The notes: generated by a model not told the origin, from the letters alone. Numbered from the stretch's first letter, positions 46,828 to 56,111 are shown. The stretch: DNA of 64,000 nt from JAGPUQ01 sp963708735 (GCA_963708735.1 CAVPTW010000004.1:1-64000); one strand, 5' to 3'. Numbers and translations: made by a program.

Positions 46828-47072
46828 TCGCTGCACTGTTGCGTCTCTATTTGATTCGGCACATCAAGCTACCGCGCTGCACTCCCTGTTCTCACCACAC
46901 CACCGGCTGGGCGCCTTTATCCGGCGCTATCGGTTGTCACTTAATGTCCTCCTATTGTCGTTTTCTGACCTGCATCAAGCGTCGACCAATCTTCTAGAGT
47001 GCGTCACCGATAAAAATGCGCCAGATCAACCGGTCTCGCGTCCCAACCAAATGAATTGCAGGGGTAGATTCC

Positions 47073-48326
47073 ATGACCGCAACAACCACGCGTACCAGTA
47101 TCCCGGCGGAAGTCCTCGCGATTCCGCTCGAAGACATCAACGTCGCCGACGCCAAGATCCTCGCCACCGACAGTTATGGCCCCTACTTCGCGCGCCTGCG
47201 CCGCGAAGCGCCGGTCCATTACTGCAAAAGCAGCGCCTACGGCCCCTACTGGTCGGTGACCAAGTACCACGACATCGTCAAGGTGGAGACCAGCCACCCG
47301 ATCTTCTCGTCCCAGCAAGGCGGCATCACCCTGGACGATGGCAACCTGGGTCTCGATATCGAGATGTTCATCGCCATGGACCCGCCCAAGCACGACGTCC
47401 AGCGCGCGGTGGTCTCGCCGGCGGTCGGTCCGGAGAATCTGGCCAAATTCGCCGAGGGCATCCGCGAACGTACCGGCGAGACCCTGGACGCCTTGCCGCT
47501 GAACCAGACCTTCGACTGGGTGGATCGGGTTTCCATCGAGCTGACCACCCAGATGCTGGCAACCCTGTTCGATTTCCCTTGGGCAGAGCGCCGCAAACTC
47601 ACCCACTGGTCCGACACCGCGACCGCCATGACCGGCTATGTGTCCGCCGCCGAGCGCGCCGCTGGCATGGGTGAGCTCCAGGAATGCGCCGCCTATTTCT
47701 CCCGCATGTGGAACGAACGGGTGAACGCCGAACCGCGCCCCGACCTCATCTCCATGCTGGCCCACTCCGAAGCGTTCCGGAACATGCCGCCGCAGGAGTT
47801 CCTGGGCACCCTGATCCTGTTGATCGTCGGCGGCAACGACACCACCCGCAACTCGATGACAGGCGGCCTGCTGGCGCTCAACACCTACCCGGAACAGTAT
47901 CGCAAGCTGTGCGCCAATCCCAAGCTGGTCGAATCCCTGATTCCGGAGATCATCCGCTGGCAGACGCCGGTAATGAGCATGCGGCGCACCGCACTCGAGG
48001 ATGCAGAACTCGGCGGCAAGATCATCCGCAAGGGCGAAAAACTGGTGATGTGGTACTACTCGGGCAACCGTGACGAGGAAGTGATCGAAAATGCCGAGGA
48101 GTTGATCATCGACCGGCCCCGACCGCGCCAGCATCTGTCATTCGGTTTCGGCATTCACCGCTGCGTCGGCAACCGGCTCGCCGAACTGCAATTGAAAATC
48201 CTCTGGGAAGAGGCCATCAAGCGCTGGCCCGAGCCGGGCCAGATCGAGGTGGTGGCCCAACCCGAGCGCGCGACGACCTACGCCATTCGCAATTACAAAT
48301 CGATGCCGGTCCGCATCAACGCCTGA
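47073..48326 (+). CDS. Cytochrome P450, CYP153-like alkane hydroxylase
   Basis: 417 residues. I-helix GGNDTTRNS, ExxR in PEIIRWQTP, and heme loop HLSFGFGIHRCVGNRLAELQLKILWEE with the Cys ligand. The ending (PVRI) and the I-helix and heme motifs resemble the CYP153 group, soluble hydroxylases of the terminal carbon of medium-chain alkanes. The next two genes supply its reductase and ferredoxin, the normal CYP153 layout. The 245-base leader should contain its promoter, perhaps alkane-responsive; no regulator gene is adjacent. Confidence 0.92.
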   Translation: MTATTTRTSIPAEVLAIPLEDINVADAKILATDSYGPYFARLRREAPVHYCKSSAYGPYWSVTKYHDIVKVETSHPIFSSQQGGITLDDGNLGLDIEMFIAMDPPKHDVQRAVVSPAVGPENLAKFAEGIRERTGETLDALPLNQTFDWVDRVSIELTTQMLATLFDFPWAERRKLTHWSDTATAMTGYVSAAERAAGMGELQECAAYFSRMWNERVNAEPRPDLISMLAHSEAFRNMPPQEFLGTLILLIVGGNDTTRNSMTGGLLALNTYPEQYRKLCANPKLVESLIPEIIRWQTPVMSMRRTALEDAELGGKIIRKGEKLVMWYYSGNRDEEVIENAEELIIDRPRPRQHLSFGFGIHRCVGNRLAELQLKILWEEAIKRWPEPGQIEVVAQPERATTYAIRNYKSMPVRINA

Positions 48327-48340
48327 ACGGAGCGCAATTC

Positions 48341-49558
48341 ATGACTGAGACCGCGCTCGTTCTCGGCGGCGGCCAGGCCGGCGCGCAGGCGGCTGTCAGC
48401 CTGCGCCAGGAAGGCTTCGGCGGCCGCATTCTGCTGATTGGGGCCGAGCCGCTGCTGCCCTACCAGCGTCCGCCGCTGTCCAAGGCGTTTCTGGCCGGCG
48501 AACTGCCCAGGGAACGCCTGCTTATCAAACCGGAGGCGTTTTACCGGCAGGCCGACGTCGAACCCGTGCTGGGTGTCGCGGCTACCACTCTGGATGCGCA
48601 GGCTAAACGTTTGACGCTGGACGATGGACAGCAACTGGCGTTCGACCAGCTGCTGCTCGCCACCGGCGGTCGACCACGCCAACTCGACTGCCCGGGGGCC
48701 GACCATCCGCGGTTGCATTACCTGCGGACCGTGGCAGATGTGGATCAGATGCGCCCCAGGTTCGCCGCGGGTGCACGGCTGGTGATCATCGGCGCCGGTT
48801 ATATCGGCCTCGAAGTCGCTGCGGTTGCCGCCAAGCACGGCCTCCGGGTCACGGTGCTGGAGGCCGCCCCCAGGGCGCTGGCGCGGGTCACCAGCCCGGA
48901 GGTGTCGGAGTTTTTCCAGCGCGTCCACGCCGAGGCCGGCGTCGAAATTCGTTGCAACACTACCGTCGCCCGTATCGACGGCAGCGCCGACCTGGCGCGG
49001 GTCATCACCGGAGGCGGAGAGCATCTCGACGCGGAACTGGTACTCGCCGGCATCGGGCTGCTGCCCAATGTAGAGCTGGCCCAGAACGCCGGCATCGCCT
49101 GCGACAACGGTATCTTGGTGGACGAACTGGGCAATACTTCGGCCGCCGACATCCTGGCCGCGGGGGACTGCGCCAATCACCCCAACGCGATCTACGGCTG
49201 CCGCTTCCGGCTGGAATCGGTGCACAACGCCATCGAACAGGCGAAGACCGCGGCGGCCACCATGGCCGGCAAACACAAACCCTACGCCCAGGTGCCCTGG
49301 TTCTGGTCCGACCAGTACGACATCAAGTTGCAGACCGCGGGCATCAACCGCGGCTACGACAGTGTCGTGGTGCGAGGCGATCCGGCAACCCGCTCATTTG
49401 CGGTTTTCTACTTCCAGGCCAACCGTCTGCTGGCAGTCGATGCCATCAACCGGCCGGCGGAATTCATCCTCGCACGAACCCTGATTCCGCGCCAGGGCAC
49501 TGTGGATACGACCCGTCTCGCCGATGATGCCGTACCGGTAAAAGACCTGCTGGCCTGA
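48341..49558 (+). CDS. NAD(P)H-dependent ferredoxin reductase
   Basis: 405 residues. FAD motif VLGGGQAGAQAAVSLRQEGFGGRI, the LPYQRPPLSKAFLAGE block, NAD motif VIIGAGYIGLEVAAVAAKHG and the FAD-binding DILAAGDCANHPN. This is the class of reductase that passes electrons from NAD(P)H through a [2Fe-2S] ferredoxin to P450s. It lies between the P450 (14 bases upstream) and the ferredoxin gene (64 bases downstream). Confidence 0.93.
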   Translation: MTETALVLGGGQAGAQAAVSLRQEGFGGRILLIGAEPLLPYQRPPLSKAFLAGELPRERLLIKPEAFYRQADVEPVLGVAATTLDAQAKRLTLDDGQQLAFDQLLLATGGRPRQLDCPGADHPRLHYLRTVADVDQMRPRFAAGARLVIIGAGYIGLEVAAVAAKHGLRVTVLEAAPRALARVTSPEVSEFFQRVHAEAGVEIRCNTTVARIDGSADLARVITGGGEHLDAELVLAGIGLLPNVELAQNAGIACDNGILVDELGNTSAADILAAGDCANHPNAIYGCRFRLESVHNAIEQAKTAAATMAGKHKPYAQVPWFWSDQYDIKLQTAGINRGYDSVVVRGDPATRSFAVFYFQANRLLAVDAINRPAEFILARTLIPRQGTVDTTRLADDAVPVKDLLA

Positions 49559-49622
49559 ACCCACACCGTCCGCGGCTTGCCGCGGGCACTCAACAAATCC
49601 TGCCCATCAAAGGAGTTTCAGC

Positions 49623-49943
49623 GTGATAAAAGTCACTTATATCGAGCACAACGGTACCCAGCGCGTCGTGGACGTCGAGGAAGGCATGTCACTGATGGAA
49701 GCAGCGGTCAGCAATCTGGTCCCGGGCATCGATGGCGACTGCGGTGGCGTGTGCGCCTGTGCCACCTGCCATGTCTTTGTCGATGACGCCTGGATCGCCA
49801 AGCTGGCGCCCATGGAAAGCATGGAGGATGCGATGCTGAACCTGGCGGAAGGGCGCGAAGCCAATTCCCGCCTGGCGTGCCAGCTCAAGGCCGCACCGGA
49901 ACTGGATGGTCTGGTGCTGCGCACGCCGATCGGACAGCACTGA
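49623..49943 (+). CDS. [2Fe-2S] ferredoxin (adrenodoxin type)
   Basis: 106 residues. DCGGVCACATCHVFV gives the C-x5-C-x2-C spacing and the fourth ligand is in RLACQL. It is of the adrenodoxin/putidaredoxin type that serves bacterial P450s. AAAGGAG lies upstream of the ATG. As the third gene of the operon, it should carry electrons from the reductase to the CYP153-like enzyme. Confidence 0.95.
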   Translation: MIKVTYIEHNGTQRVVDVEEGMSLMEAAVSNLVPGIDGDCGGVCACATCHVFVDDAWIAKLAPMESMEDAMLNLAEGREANSRLACQLKAAPELDGLVLRTPIGQH

Positions 49944-49962
49944 TCGAAAGTCAGGACGGTCT

Positions 49963-49982
49963 GGCTCCCTGCACCGGGAGCC
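49963..49982. terminator. Hairpin between convergent ferredoxin and acyl-CoA synthetase genes
   Basis: GGCTCCC-TGCACC-GGGAGCC, a perfect seven-base stem in the 51-base gap between two genes that read toward each other. There is no T-run, so it is a weaker terminator candidate; by position it could serve both genes. Confidence 0.5.
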
Positions 49983-49994
49983 GGAGCACAACGC

Positions 49995-51536
49995 TCAGGT
50001 GCCGGAACTCTGCCAAAAGGGTTTCCGCAGTTCGTTTTTCATGATCTTGCCGGTGCCGGAAATGGGCAGCGGGTGGACTCGGATCTCGACCGAGCGCGGA
50101 CACTGATAGGCGGCGAGCCGCGCGCGGCAATGGGCGATGACCTCCTCCCCCGTCAACGCGGCGCCCGCACGAGGCACCACCACCGCATGTACCGCCTCCA
50201 CCCAGTCCGGATGGGGAATGCCGAACACCGCGCATTCTCCCACCGCTTCCAGCTCGTGAATGCAATCCTCCACCACCACCGACGCGACATTGACGCCGCC
50301 GGTGATCACCATGTCCTTGATGCGATCGACGATGTAGAAAAAGCCGTCGGCGTCCCGGTAGCCGGCATCACCGGTATGCATCCAGCCCTCGCGCACGGCT
50401 TTTGCGGTCGCCTCCGGATCGCGCCAGTAGCCCTGCATCACCATGGGTCCGCGCACGACAATCTCACCGACTTCGCCGACCGGTACCGGATGATCCTGCT
50501 GGTCCACGATGCGCACGTCAGCGCCCCATACCGCGCGTCCGCAGGAGCGCAGACGTCCAGCGTCCGGACCCTCGAGAACGTGATAGCGCGTGTCGAGAAA
50601 GGTCGCCGCCGGCGACAGCTCGGTCATGCCATAGGCCTGGCAAAAGCCGACACCGGGAAGCTTCTGCAAGGCGTCCGCGAGCACCGACTGGGGCATGGGC
50701 GAAGCCCCGTAGGCGATGGTGCGCAGACTCGACAGATCGTAATCGCCTAGTGCAGGATCGTTCACCAGCCGGTTGATCATGGTGGGCACCAGCAGCAGGC
50801 TGGTGACACGATGCCGTTCAATGGCTGCCAATAATGCCTGAACATCAAAGCGCGGGAGAATGATGTTGGTAACGCCGGCGGTCACCATGGTGAATACCCG
50901 CGAGCCACCGGCGGCGTGGAACAGCGGCGTGGCGTGGAGATAGACCGTCTCCTCGCTGAGACCATAGTTGATGATGCCGCTCATGGCGTTCCAGAGCAGA
51001 TTGCGATGGCTGAGCATCACGCCCTTGGGCCGCCCGGTGGTGCCGCTGGTGTAGAAAATACCCGCCATATCCTCGTAGCCGCGCAGTTGATCATCGCGGG
51101 GCGACACTGAGGCGATCAGGTTTTCGTAGGCGCTGTCATCCCGGCCCGGCGCGAAATAAAGGGTTTTCTCCACCGACTCCAGTTGCCCGGAAAAATCTTC
51201 TATCAACACGCGGAAATCCTCGTCGGCGAGCAGAAACCGGGTGCCCGAATGATTCAGGATGTACACCAGATCAGCGGCGGTAAGCTTGTTGTTCAGGGGT
51301 ACGATCACCCCGCCCGCCCAGGGCACGCCGTAGCTGAACTCGAAGTATTCGGGGCCGTTGTGGGAGAGGATCGCGACCCGGTCGTTGGGCCGCAGCCCCA
51401 TGGCCACCAACCCACCCGCCAACCGCGCGACCCGATCGTTGAATTCACGCCAGCTCCACCGGCGGCCTCCCCCCGCCAGCGCGAGCCGCTCCGGGTTGCG
51501 CTCGGCACAACGTCGCAACCCCTGCGTCAGATACAT
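49995..51536 (-). CDS. AMP-dependent acyl-CoA synthetase/ligase
   Basis: About 513 residues. P-loop-like AGIFYTSGTTGRPKGVMLSHRN, the adenylate motif GWMHTGDAGYRDADGFFYIVDRIKDMVITGG and the C-terminal lysine motif PISGTGKIMKNELRK. This superfamily activates fatty or aromatic acids as acyl-AMP, then acyl-CoA. I chose ATG 51536; a TTG at 51542 would add two residues. It is convergent with the P450 operon, whose oxidation products (fatty acids after further oxidation) would be natural substrates. Confidence 0.93.
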   Translation of the reverse strand: MYLTQGLRRCAERNPERLALAGGGRRWSWREFNDRVARLAGGLVAMGLRPNDRVAILSHNGPEYFEFSYGVPWAGGVIVPLNNKLTAADLVYILNHSGTRFLLADEDFRVLIEDFSGQLESVEKTLYFAPGRDDSAYENLIASVSPRDDQLRGYEDMAGIFYTSGTTGRPKGVMLSHRNLLWNAMSGIINYGLSEETVYLHATPLFHAAGGSRVFTMVTAGVTNIILPRFDVQALLAAIERHRVTSLLLVPTMINRLVNDPALGDYDLSSLRTIAYGASPMPQSVLADALQKLPGVGFCQAYGMTELSPAATFLDTRYHVLEGPDAGRLRSCGRAVWGADVRIVDQQDHPVPVGEVGEIVVRGPMVMQGYWRDPEATAKAVREGWMHTGDAGYRDADGFFYIVDRIKDMVITGGVNVASVVVEDCIHELEAVGECAVFGIPHPDWVEAVHAVVVPRAGAALTGEEVIAHCRARLAAYQCPRSVEIRVHPLPISGTGKIMKNELRKPFWQSSGT

Positions 51537-51930
51537 AGGCAATCTCTCGTCGTTGAATCATGGCGGCCGGAAAGCGCGCCATGGTAGCCGAAACCGGCGC
51601 AGTTGATGGCCAGTTGCCGCGTGTTCCCCTCGGTGTGTTTGCTTGCTGTAACGCGACCTTGCCCCGCATCTGCCGACGCCAAGCATGCCAAGCACTGGCG
51701 CTATGGGTACAGGGGGCGGCGCGATCGCCGGGACTTTCCCGGTATTGCGCAGGGGGGGCGCTACAGCTGCGGGCGCCTTGCAGGCCAAGGCACGCGAAGA
51801 AACCAACAAGCTGCCACGGCCAAGCCGGCGCCACGGAGACATTGAGCAAGCGCTTAGGCCTGTGCTGCCGCGGTAAAACCGCCTCGCCAGCCTCTGTCAA
51901 AAAGCTGGCGAAGCGCCACGGTTCAGGATA
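51537..51930. other. 394-base region without a supported gene
   Basis: Small open frames exist on both strands, but none has a recognisable protein, good ribosome site or extended conservation pattern. The two flanking genes both read on the minus strand, so the promoter of the acyl-CoA synthetase should be here. Nothing else recognised. Confidence 0.5.
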
Positions 51931-52485
51931 TCAAGGTGCCCAACGCACAAACCGATGGAATTTGTCTTGCAGGGAAATCAGCCACCAAGGTGTGCCCTGG
52001 CCCGTGCCGAGCATCTGGAGCCCCTGATGCCGGGACAGGACATCGGTCAGAAGTGACCGCTGATCGGCGCGCAAGTCGACAAAAAAGATATGTCGTCCCT
52101 CGTCAAGCACTTTTTGAAAAGGACGAAACCGCATATTGGGCAACTGAAAGCCCAGAAAGCCTGCTTCCCAAGTGCAAAACCCCAACACAACCACCGCCAG
52201 AAAGACAAAGGGAATCCAGCCAAACTGAGCTGCGAGACCAGACGTTGACGCAATCACCAATACCGCCGCGCCGCCCAGAATCCCGCACAACGCCCCGACC
52301 AGACCTTTGCGAATGACATCGGTACGCATCAGACTGCTCACCTCATGCAGCCGGTGATGCGCCACTTCACTATCGAGATTGCTCAGTACATGAATCTGTG
52401 GTGTCACGACCCCCAGTTGTTCGAGCTCCATTTCCAGAACCTCAAGATCCTGAAGGCTGTCGCTGGCAAAAAAATGTCGTTCCAT
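51931..52485 (-). CDS. Conserved membrane protein of unknown function
   Basis: 184 residues from ATG 52485, chosen because GGGAG lies just upstream; an ATG at 52527 would add 14 residues. A soluble N-terminus (MERHFFASDSLQDLEVLEMELEQLGVVTPQIHVLSNLDSEVAHHRLHEVSSLM) is followed by two helices (GLVGALCGILGGAAVLVIAS, IPFVFLAVVVLGFCTWEAGFLGF) and a C-terminal domain with the segment FFVDLRADQRSLLTDVLSRHQGL. Similar proteins occur in other gammaproteobacteria; a function is not established. Confidence 0.75.
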   Translation of the reverse strand: MERHFFASDSLQDLEVLEMELEQLGVVTPQIHVLSNLDSEVAHHRLHEVSSLMRTDVIRKGLVGALCGILGGAAVLVIASTSGLAAQFGWIPFVFLAVVVLGFCTWEAGFLGFQLPNMRFRPFQKVLDEGRHIFFVDLRADQRSLLTDVLSRHQGLQMLGTGQGTPWWLISLQDKFHRFVRWAP

Positions 52486-52790
52486 TGTCGCTCTCCCGAT
52501 TGCTTCAACTTCAGACGAACGCAACATCTGCGCGCGCCGGATCGCCGCACAATCAGTGCCTCTCGATCAGCGGCTCCCTGAGTTTAGTCTAATCCCATAA
52601 GCAAGGTTATCCACAACCAGCGGGACTATCAGAGACCTCAAAAAGAGATCCGGTCGCGAAGACCTTTTCTTTGGGATCAGCACTGAGGAAAATAGAGGAC
52701 GACCGGCATCTGGTCCGACAACCGTTTGCTGTCTTTTCTGCACACGGCTGGTCTCAGTGGCGACGAAGCAAACACCTGGAGAATCCGGTG
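52486..52790. other. Divergent intergenic region
   Basis: 305 bases between a minus-strand and a plus-strand gene. No gene or RNA recognised. Both promoters should be here; TGGAGAATCCGGTG before 52791 supplies the ribosome site of the next gene. Confidence 0.5.
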
Positions 52791-53402
52791 ATGCAACTCA
52801 AGAATGTGGACGGCGGGCGGGCGGGCATTCTGGAGTCGCTCGCGCTCCTGTTGGCGCTCCAGGGCTCGTGGACATGGGCGGAAACCCAGATTTACAAATC
52901 GACGGATGCCAAAGGGCGGGTTACCTACGGCGATAAGCCTACCCCCGGGGCCATTGTGGTCGAGGATATGGGCGTTACCGCGCCGGATCCCACGATCTCG
53001 GAAGAAGAACAGCAAAAGCGCATCAACAACATCGTGGAGACCACCAACCGCTTGCGTGACGACCGCTTGCTGCGCGAGAAAGCGCAAGCCGACGCCCGAC
53101 CGCTGCCCGCCTTGCCACCTCCCGCGATACCCGGTCCGGACTATGGGTCAGAATCCACGGGTTATGCGCCGCAGATCCTGGGCTATCCCGGTTACAACCG
53201 TTATATCCACCCGCATCAGGGTGTGCCGTTCGATATCGATATCCACGGCAACCGCGACCGTCATCATCATGGCGTCCCACCAGGGCACTATCGCGGTCAC
53301 GGACCCCGTATGGATGACGACGATCTCCATCCGCTGCCGGCGGATAGGGAACCCAGAACCCCTTATCGCGCACCGCGCCTGCTGCGGAATTCCCGTCCGT
53401 GA
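52791..53402 (+). CDS. DUF4124 domain-containing exported protein
   Basis: 203 residues. A hydrophobic N-terminal segment (LESLALLLALQGSWTWA) precedes the DUF4124 core ETQIYKSTDAKGRVTYGDKPTPGAIVVEDM, an exported domain of unknown function. The C-terminal half is Pro/His/Arg-rich (IDIHGNRDRHHHGVPPGHYRGHGPRMDDDD) and low-complexity, possibly metal-binding by composition. ATG 52791 has GGAG ten bases upstream; longer frames reach 52671. Confidence 0.8.
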   Translation: MQLKNVDGGRAGILESLALLLALQGSWTWAETQIYKSTDAKGRVTYGDKPTPGAIVVEDMGVTAPDPTISEEEQQKRINNIVETTNRLRDDRLLREKAQADARPLPALPPPAIPGPDYGSESTGYAPQILGYPGYNRYIHPHQGVPFDIDIHGNRDRHHHGVPPGHYRGHGPRMDDDDLHPLPADREPRTPYRAPRLLRNSRP

Positions 53403-53460
53403 CGGTACCCCGCGACGGGAACTCTCAGCTCGGCATGCGCGGACACTACTGCCGCACGCC

Positions 53461-54051
53461 TCAAACCGGATCCAGGTCGTTGCGCAAGGATGCCACTACT
53501 TCGCGTGGAACAACGACAGATTCAATCATGCAGTTCGGATGATCGATACCCATGGTAATACCGGCCCCCGCGTGCAGGGCCGCGCTCGCCACCGGCGGGA
53601 TTTCATAGCGCAGAAAATGCACCGCCGACGTTTTGCCGTCCCGTTCGCGCTCAATGTCCTCGTCCGCGATCGGATAGATCCTTTCGTTACCGGCAATCTG
53701 TAGCCAAACCCGGTCTTCGATCCCGGATAACTGCTCCAACGCGGCCTGTCGCTCTCCGGCGTCTTCGTATTCAATCATGAAGGTCGCCTTCCAGTTGCTG
53801 CCATCCGGCACCAGCGGATTGTAGGCGTCAAGTTCATTCTGAATCCCGGCAGGCTCAAAAATGCGTTCTATCCGCAGCATTTCCTGGATCTGATACTGAA
53901 CGGTCAGCCGGTCTTCGAAATAGACCCGCGCATGCGGTCCGAGCCCTACCTGTCGCGTGCGCTTGTGCTCCAGCACCTGGCGGCGAAACTCCGGACGTCG
54001 TTCCGCATACTGTTCCAACGGCCACAAGTCGCTTCGTTTCAGCTTCTGCAT
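53461..54051 (-). CDS. DUF3501 family protein
   Basis: 196 residues beginning MQKLKRSDLWPLEQYAERRPEFRRQVLEHKRTRQVGLGPHARVYFEDRLTVQYQIQEMLRIERIF, the typical DUF3501 opening. Function unknown, but the gene recurs beside rubrerythrin and an HdrD-like Fe-S protein in other proteobacteria, as here. It starts ten bases after the stop of the HdrD-like gene and is probably co-transcribed. A role in peroxide or iron stress is inferred from the neighbours. Confidence 0.88.
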   Translation of the reverse strand: MQKLKRSDLWPLEQYAERRPEFRRQVLEHKRTRQVGLGPHARVYFEDRLTVQYQIQEMLRIERIFEPAGIQNELDAYNPLVPDGSNWKATFMIEYEDAGERQAALEQLSGIEDRVWLQIAGNERIYPIADEDIERERDGKTSAVHFLRYEIPPVASAALHAGAGITMGIDHPNCMIESVVVPREVVASLRNDLDPV

Positions 54052-54061
54052 CGATCGCCCC

Positions 54062-55402
54062 CTAAAGTCCGTATGCCATGCGCAACAGCGTCATGGGATG
54101 CTCAGGTTTTTCCTCGCGTTCCGCGAGATCCGCGATGTGGGCGGCGGCCATGGGGCAGTCGCTGGAAAAATGCGCCGGTTTAAGCTCATTGATTTTGCGC
54201 GCTACCGGGCGGCCGATCTTGACGGCGTTGGCATGGGTCTCGCGCTTCACTGCGTAGGTGCCATCGTGGCCTGAACAGCGCGCTTGCGGATGGACCCTGG
54301 TATCCGGTATCAGTGCCAGGATATCCCGGGTCTTCATGCCGATGTTTTGCACCCGCAAATGACAGGCCACGTGATAGCCGATATCACCCAGACCCTGTTT
54401 GAACTCGGTGTTGAACATACCTTCCTTGTGACGCAAAAACAGGTATTCGAAGGGATCAAAAAACGCGTTCCGGACTTTTTGGACATCCGGGTCGTCCGGG
54501 TACATCAGGGGCAACTCCTGCTTGTACATCAGCACGCAGGACGGCACTGGTGCAATCAGGTCGAAACCTTCGTCGACGAGCTTGGCAAGTACCGGAATAT
54601 TTGCCCCGCGAGCGCGTTTGACACTGTCGAGATCGCCGAGTTCGAGCTTGGGCATGCCGCAGCAGCGTTCGCGGGGCACCAGTTCGATATGGATGCCGTT
54701 ATGTTGGAATACTGCGTAAAAATCCTCGCCCAGATCCGGGCTGTTGTAGTTTCCGTAGCAGGTGGCATAGAGCGCCACCTTGCCCGTGGTGCGGCCCGCG
54801 CGCTGCGCCGGAATGCTCTTGGCAAGCGATTTCACTTTTTTGCGCAGGGTTCTGCTGTGATATTCGGGGACCGGCGCGTCCTTGTGCACACCAAAGGCCG
54901 TTTCGAAAATCCGACGGAAGCCGGCGTTGCGATTCAGCGCATTCACCGTCACATCTATCAGAGGAATGCTTGCCAGTTTGCCGATCCGATCTGTACTGGT
55001 CAGAGTTCTATCCCGAAAGGAAGCGCCCTGCTCACGAAAATTGACCGCCTTGGCGCGCAACATGAGGTGCGGAAAATCCACATTCCACTCATGGGGCGGC
55101 ACATAGGGGCATTTGGTCATGTAACAGAGGTCGCACAGATAGCATTGATCGACGACCTTGTGGTAATCGCCCTTTGCCACGCCATCGACTTCCATCGTCT
55201 CGGAGGAATCGACAAGATCAAACAACGTTGGAAAGGATTCGCACAGGCTCACGCAGCGGCGGCAGCCGTGGCAGATGTCGTAAACCCGTTCCAGCTCGGT
55301 ATCGAGGCTGTCACGATCCCAGAATGCGGGCGATTGCCAGTCGAGGGCATGCCGCATCGGAGCCCCGAGACTACCTTCGCCAACCCCGGATTCGTTGCTC
55401 AT
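54062..55402 (-). CDS. HdrD/GlpC-like iron-sulfur protein
   Basis: 446 residues. N-terminal ferredoxin motifs CHGCRRCVSLCESFP and CYLCDLCYMTKCPYVPP, then cysteine-rich C-terminal regions (ATCYGNYNS, ERCCGMP, VACHLRVQNIG, QARCSGHDGTY, SSDCPMAAAHI) resembling the CCG domains of heterodisulfide-reductase-like proteins. Such proteins pass electrons between Fe-S centres and quinones, thiols or partner proteins. ATG 55402 was chosen; an in-frame ATG exists at 55471. It lies between rubrerythrin (140 bases upstream) and DUF3501. Confidence 0.88.
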   Translation of the reverse strand: MSNESGVGEGSLGAPMRHALDWQSPAFWDRDSLDTELERVYDICHGCRRCVSLCESFPTLFDLVDSSETMEVDGVAKGDYHKVVDQCYLCDLCYMTKCPYVPPHEWNVDFPHLMLRAKAVNFREQGASFRDRTLTSTDRIGKLASIPLIDVTVNALNRNAGFRRIFETAFGVHKDAPVPEYHSRTLRKKVKSLAKSIPAQRAGRTTGKVALYATCYGNYNSPDLGEDFYAVFQHNGIHIELVPRERCCGMPKLELGDLDSVKRARGANIPVLAKLVDEGFDLIAPVPSCVLMYKQELPLMYPDDPDVQKVRNAFFDPFEYLFLRHKEGMFNTEFKQGLGDIGYHVACHLRVQNIGMKTRDILALIPDTRVHPQARCSGHDGTYAVKRETHANAVKIGRPVARKINELKPAHFSSDCPMAAAHIADLAEREEKPEHPMTLLRMAYGL

Positions 55403-55502
55403 TGGGAAGCCCTGAAACGGATTTGTCTGAGTCCCTTCCCGGACTGCTCGGAAGGGTACCGATGCCGGCACATTGCCGGCGGAGAATTGAAGCGGAGCAT
55501 TG

Positions 55503-55530
55503 AAAAGGCTCCGGCGCGAACGCCGGAGCC
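55503..55530 (-). terminator. UUCG-loop hairpin terminator after rubrerythrin gene
   Basis: On the minus strand GGCTCCGGCG-TTCG-CGCCGGAGCC is followed by TTTT. A perfect ten-base stem with an exceptionally stable UUCG loop, twelve bases after the rubrerythrin stop. It would end or dampen transcription before the Fe-S gene. Confidence 0.9.
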
Positions 55531-55542
55531 GCTTGCCGGCAA

Positions 55543-55962
55543 TCAGGAACCCAGCGTATCCAGAGCTTTCTGGAAGCGGTTGGCATGACTGCGCTCCGCC
55601 TTGGCCAGGGTTTCCATCCAGTCGGCCACTTCGCTCAGGCCTTCATCACGCGCGGTTTTCGCCATACCGGGATACATGTCGGTATATTCGTGGGTCTCGC
55701 CCGCGATGGCAGCTCTCAGGTTGTCAGCGGTGCCGCCGATCGGCAGACCGGTCGCCGGGTCACCGGTTTCTTCCAGATACTCGAGGTGCCCGTGCGCATG
55801 ACCGGTTTCACCTTCCGCGGTGGAACGGAATACCGCAGCCACATCGTTATAGCCTTCGACGTCTGCCTTGGCTGCAAAATACAGGTAACGACGATTGGCT
55901 TGAGATTCGCCCGCAAAGGCGTCCTTCAGATTTTTTTCGGTTTTGGTGCCTTTCAGTGCCAT
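55543..55962 (-). CDS. Rubrerythrin-type diiron protein (without rubredoxin domain)
   Basis: 139 residues from ATG 55962 (AGGAGAACTTCC upstream). Four-helix diiron motifs are visible: ESQANRRYLYFAAKADVEG, EGETGHAHGHLEYLEE, AGETHEYTDMYPGMAKTARDEG and AKAERSHANRFQKAL. The C-terminal rubredoxin-like domain is missing, as in erythrins. Rubrerythrins reduce hydrogen peroxide using external electrons, which the Fe-S protein downstream could supply. It is divergent from oxyR, fitting peroxide-dependent control. Confidence 0.93.
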   Translation of the reverse strand: MALKGTKTEKNLKDAFAGESQANRRYLYFAAKADVEGYNDVAAVFRSTAEGETGHAHGHLEYLEETGDPATGLPIGGTADNLRAAIAGETHEYTDMYPGMAKTARDEGLSEVADWMETLAKAERSHANRFQKALDTLGS

Positions 55963-56050
55963 GGAAGTTCTCCTGATGCCGGTTGGGGGTGATTGATGGC
56001 GCACTTCTGCCACCGGATGTCGACAGTTCCCGACGGAACTTGCGTCCACC

Positions 56051-56061
56051 ATAGTCGCTAT
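56051..56061. promoter_or_regulatory. ATAG-N3-CTAT palindrome between rubrerythrin and oxyR (possible OxyR contact)
   Basis: ATAGTCGCTAT holds the half-site letters of OxyR sites (ATAG...CTAT) but with a three-base centre instead of the usual seven. It lies in the rubrerythrin promoter region. It is weak evidence of OxyR control. Confidence 0.3.
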
Positions 56062-56111
56062 CCTACAATCGGTAAAGTTAATTTTTTTGACGTTATTGAT
56101 CGACATATTCG

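Noticed and set aside
52677..53087. A minus-strand frame opposite the DUF4124 gene
   Set aside because: The plus strand carries a clear DUF4124 core; the minus frame has no pattern.
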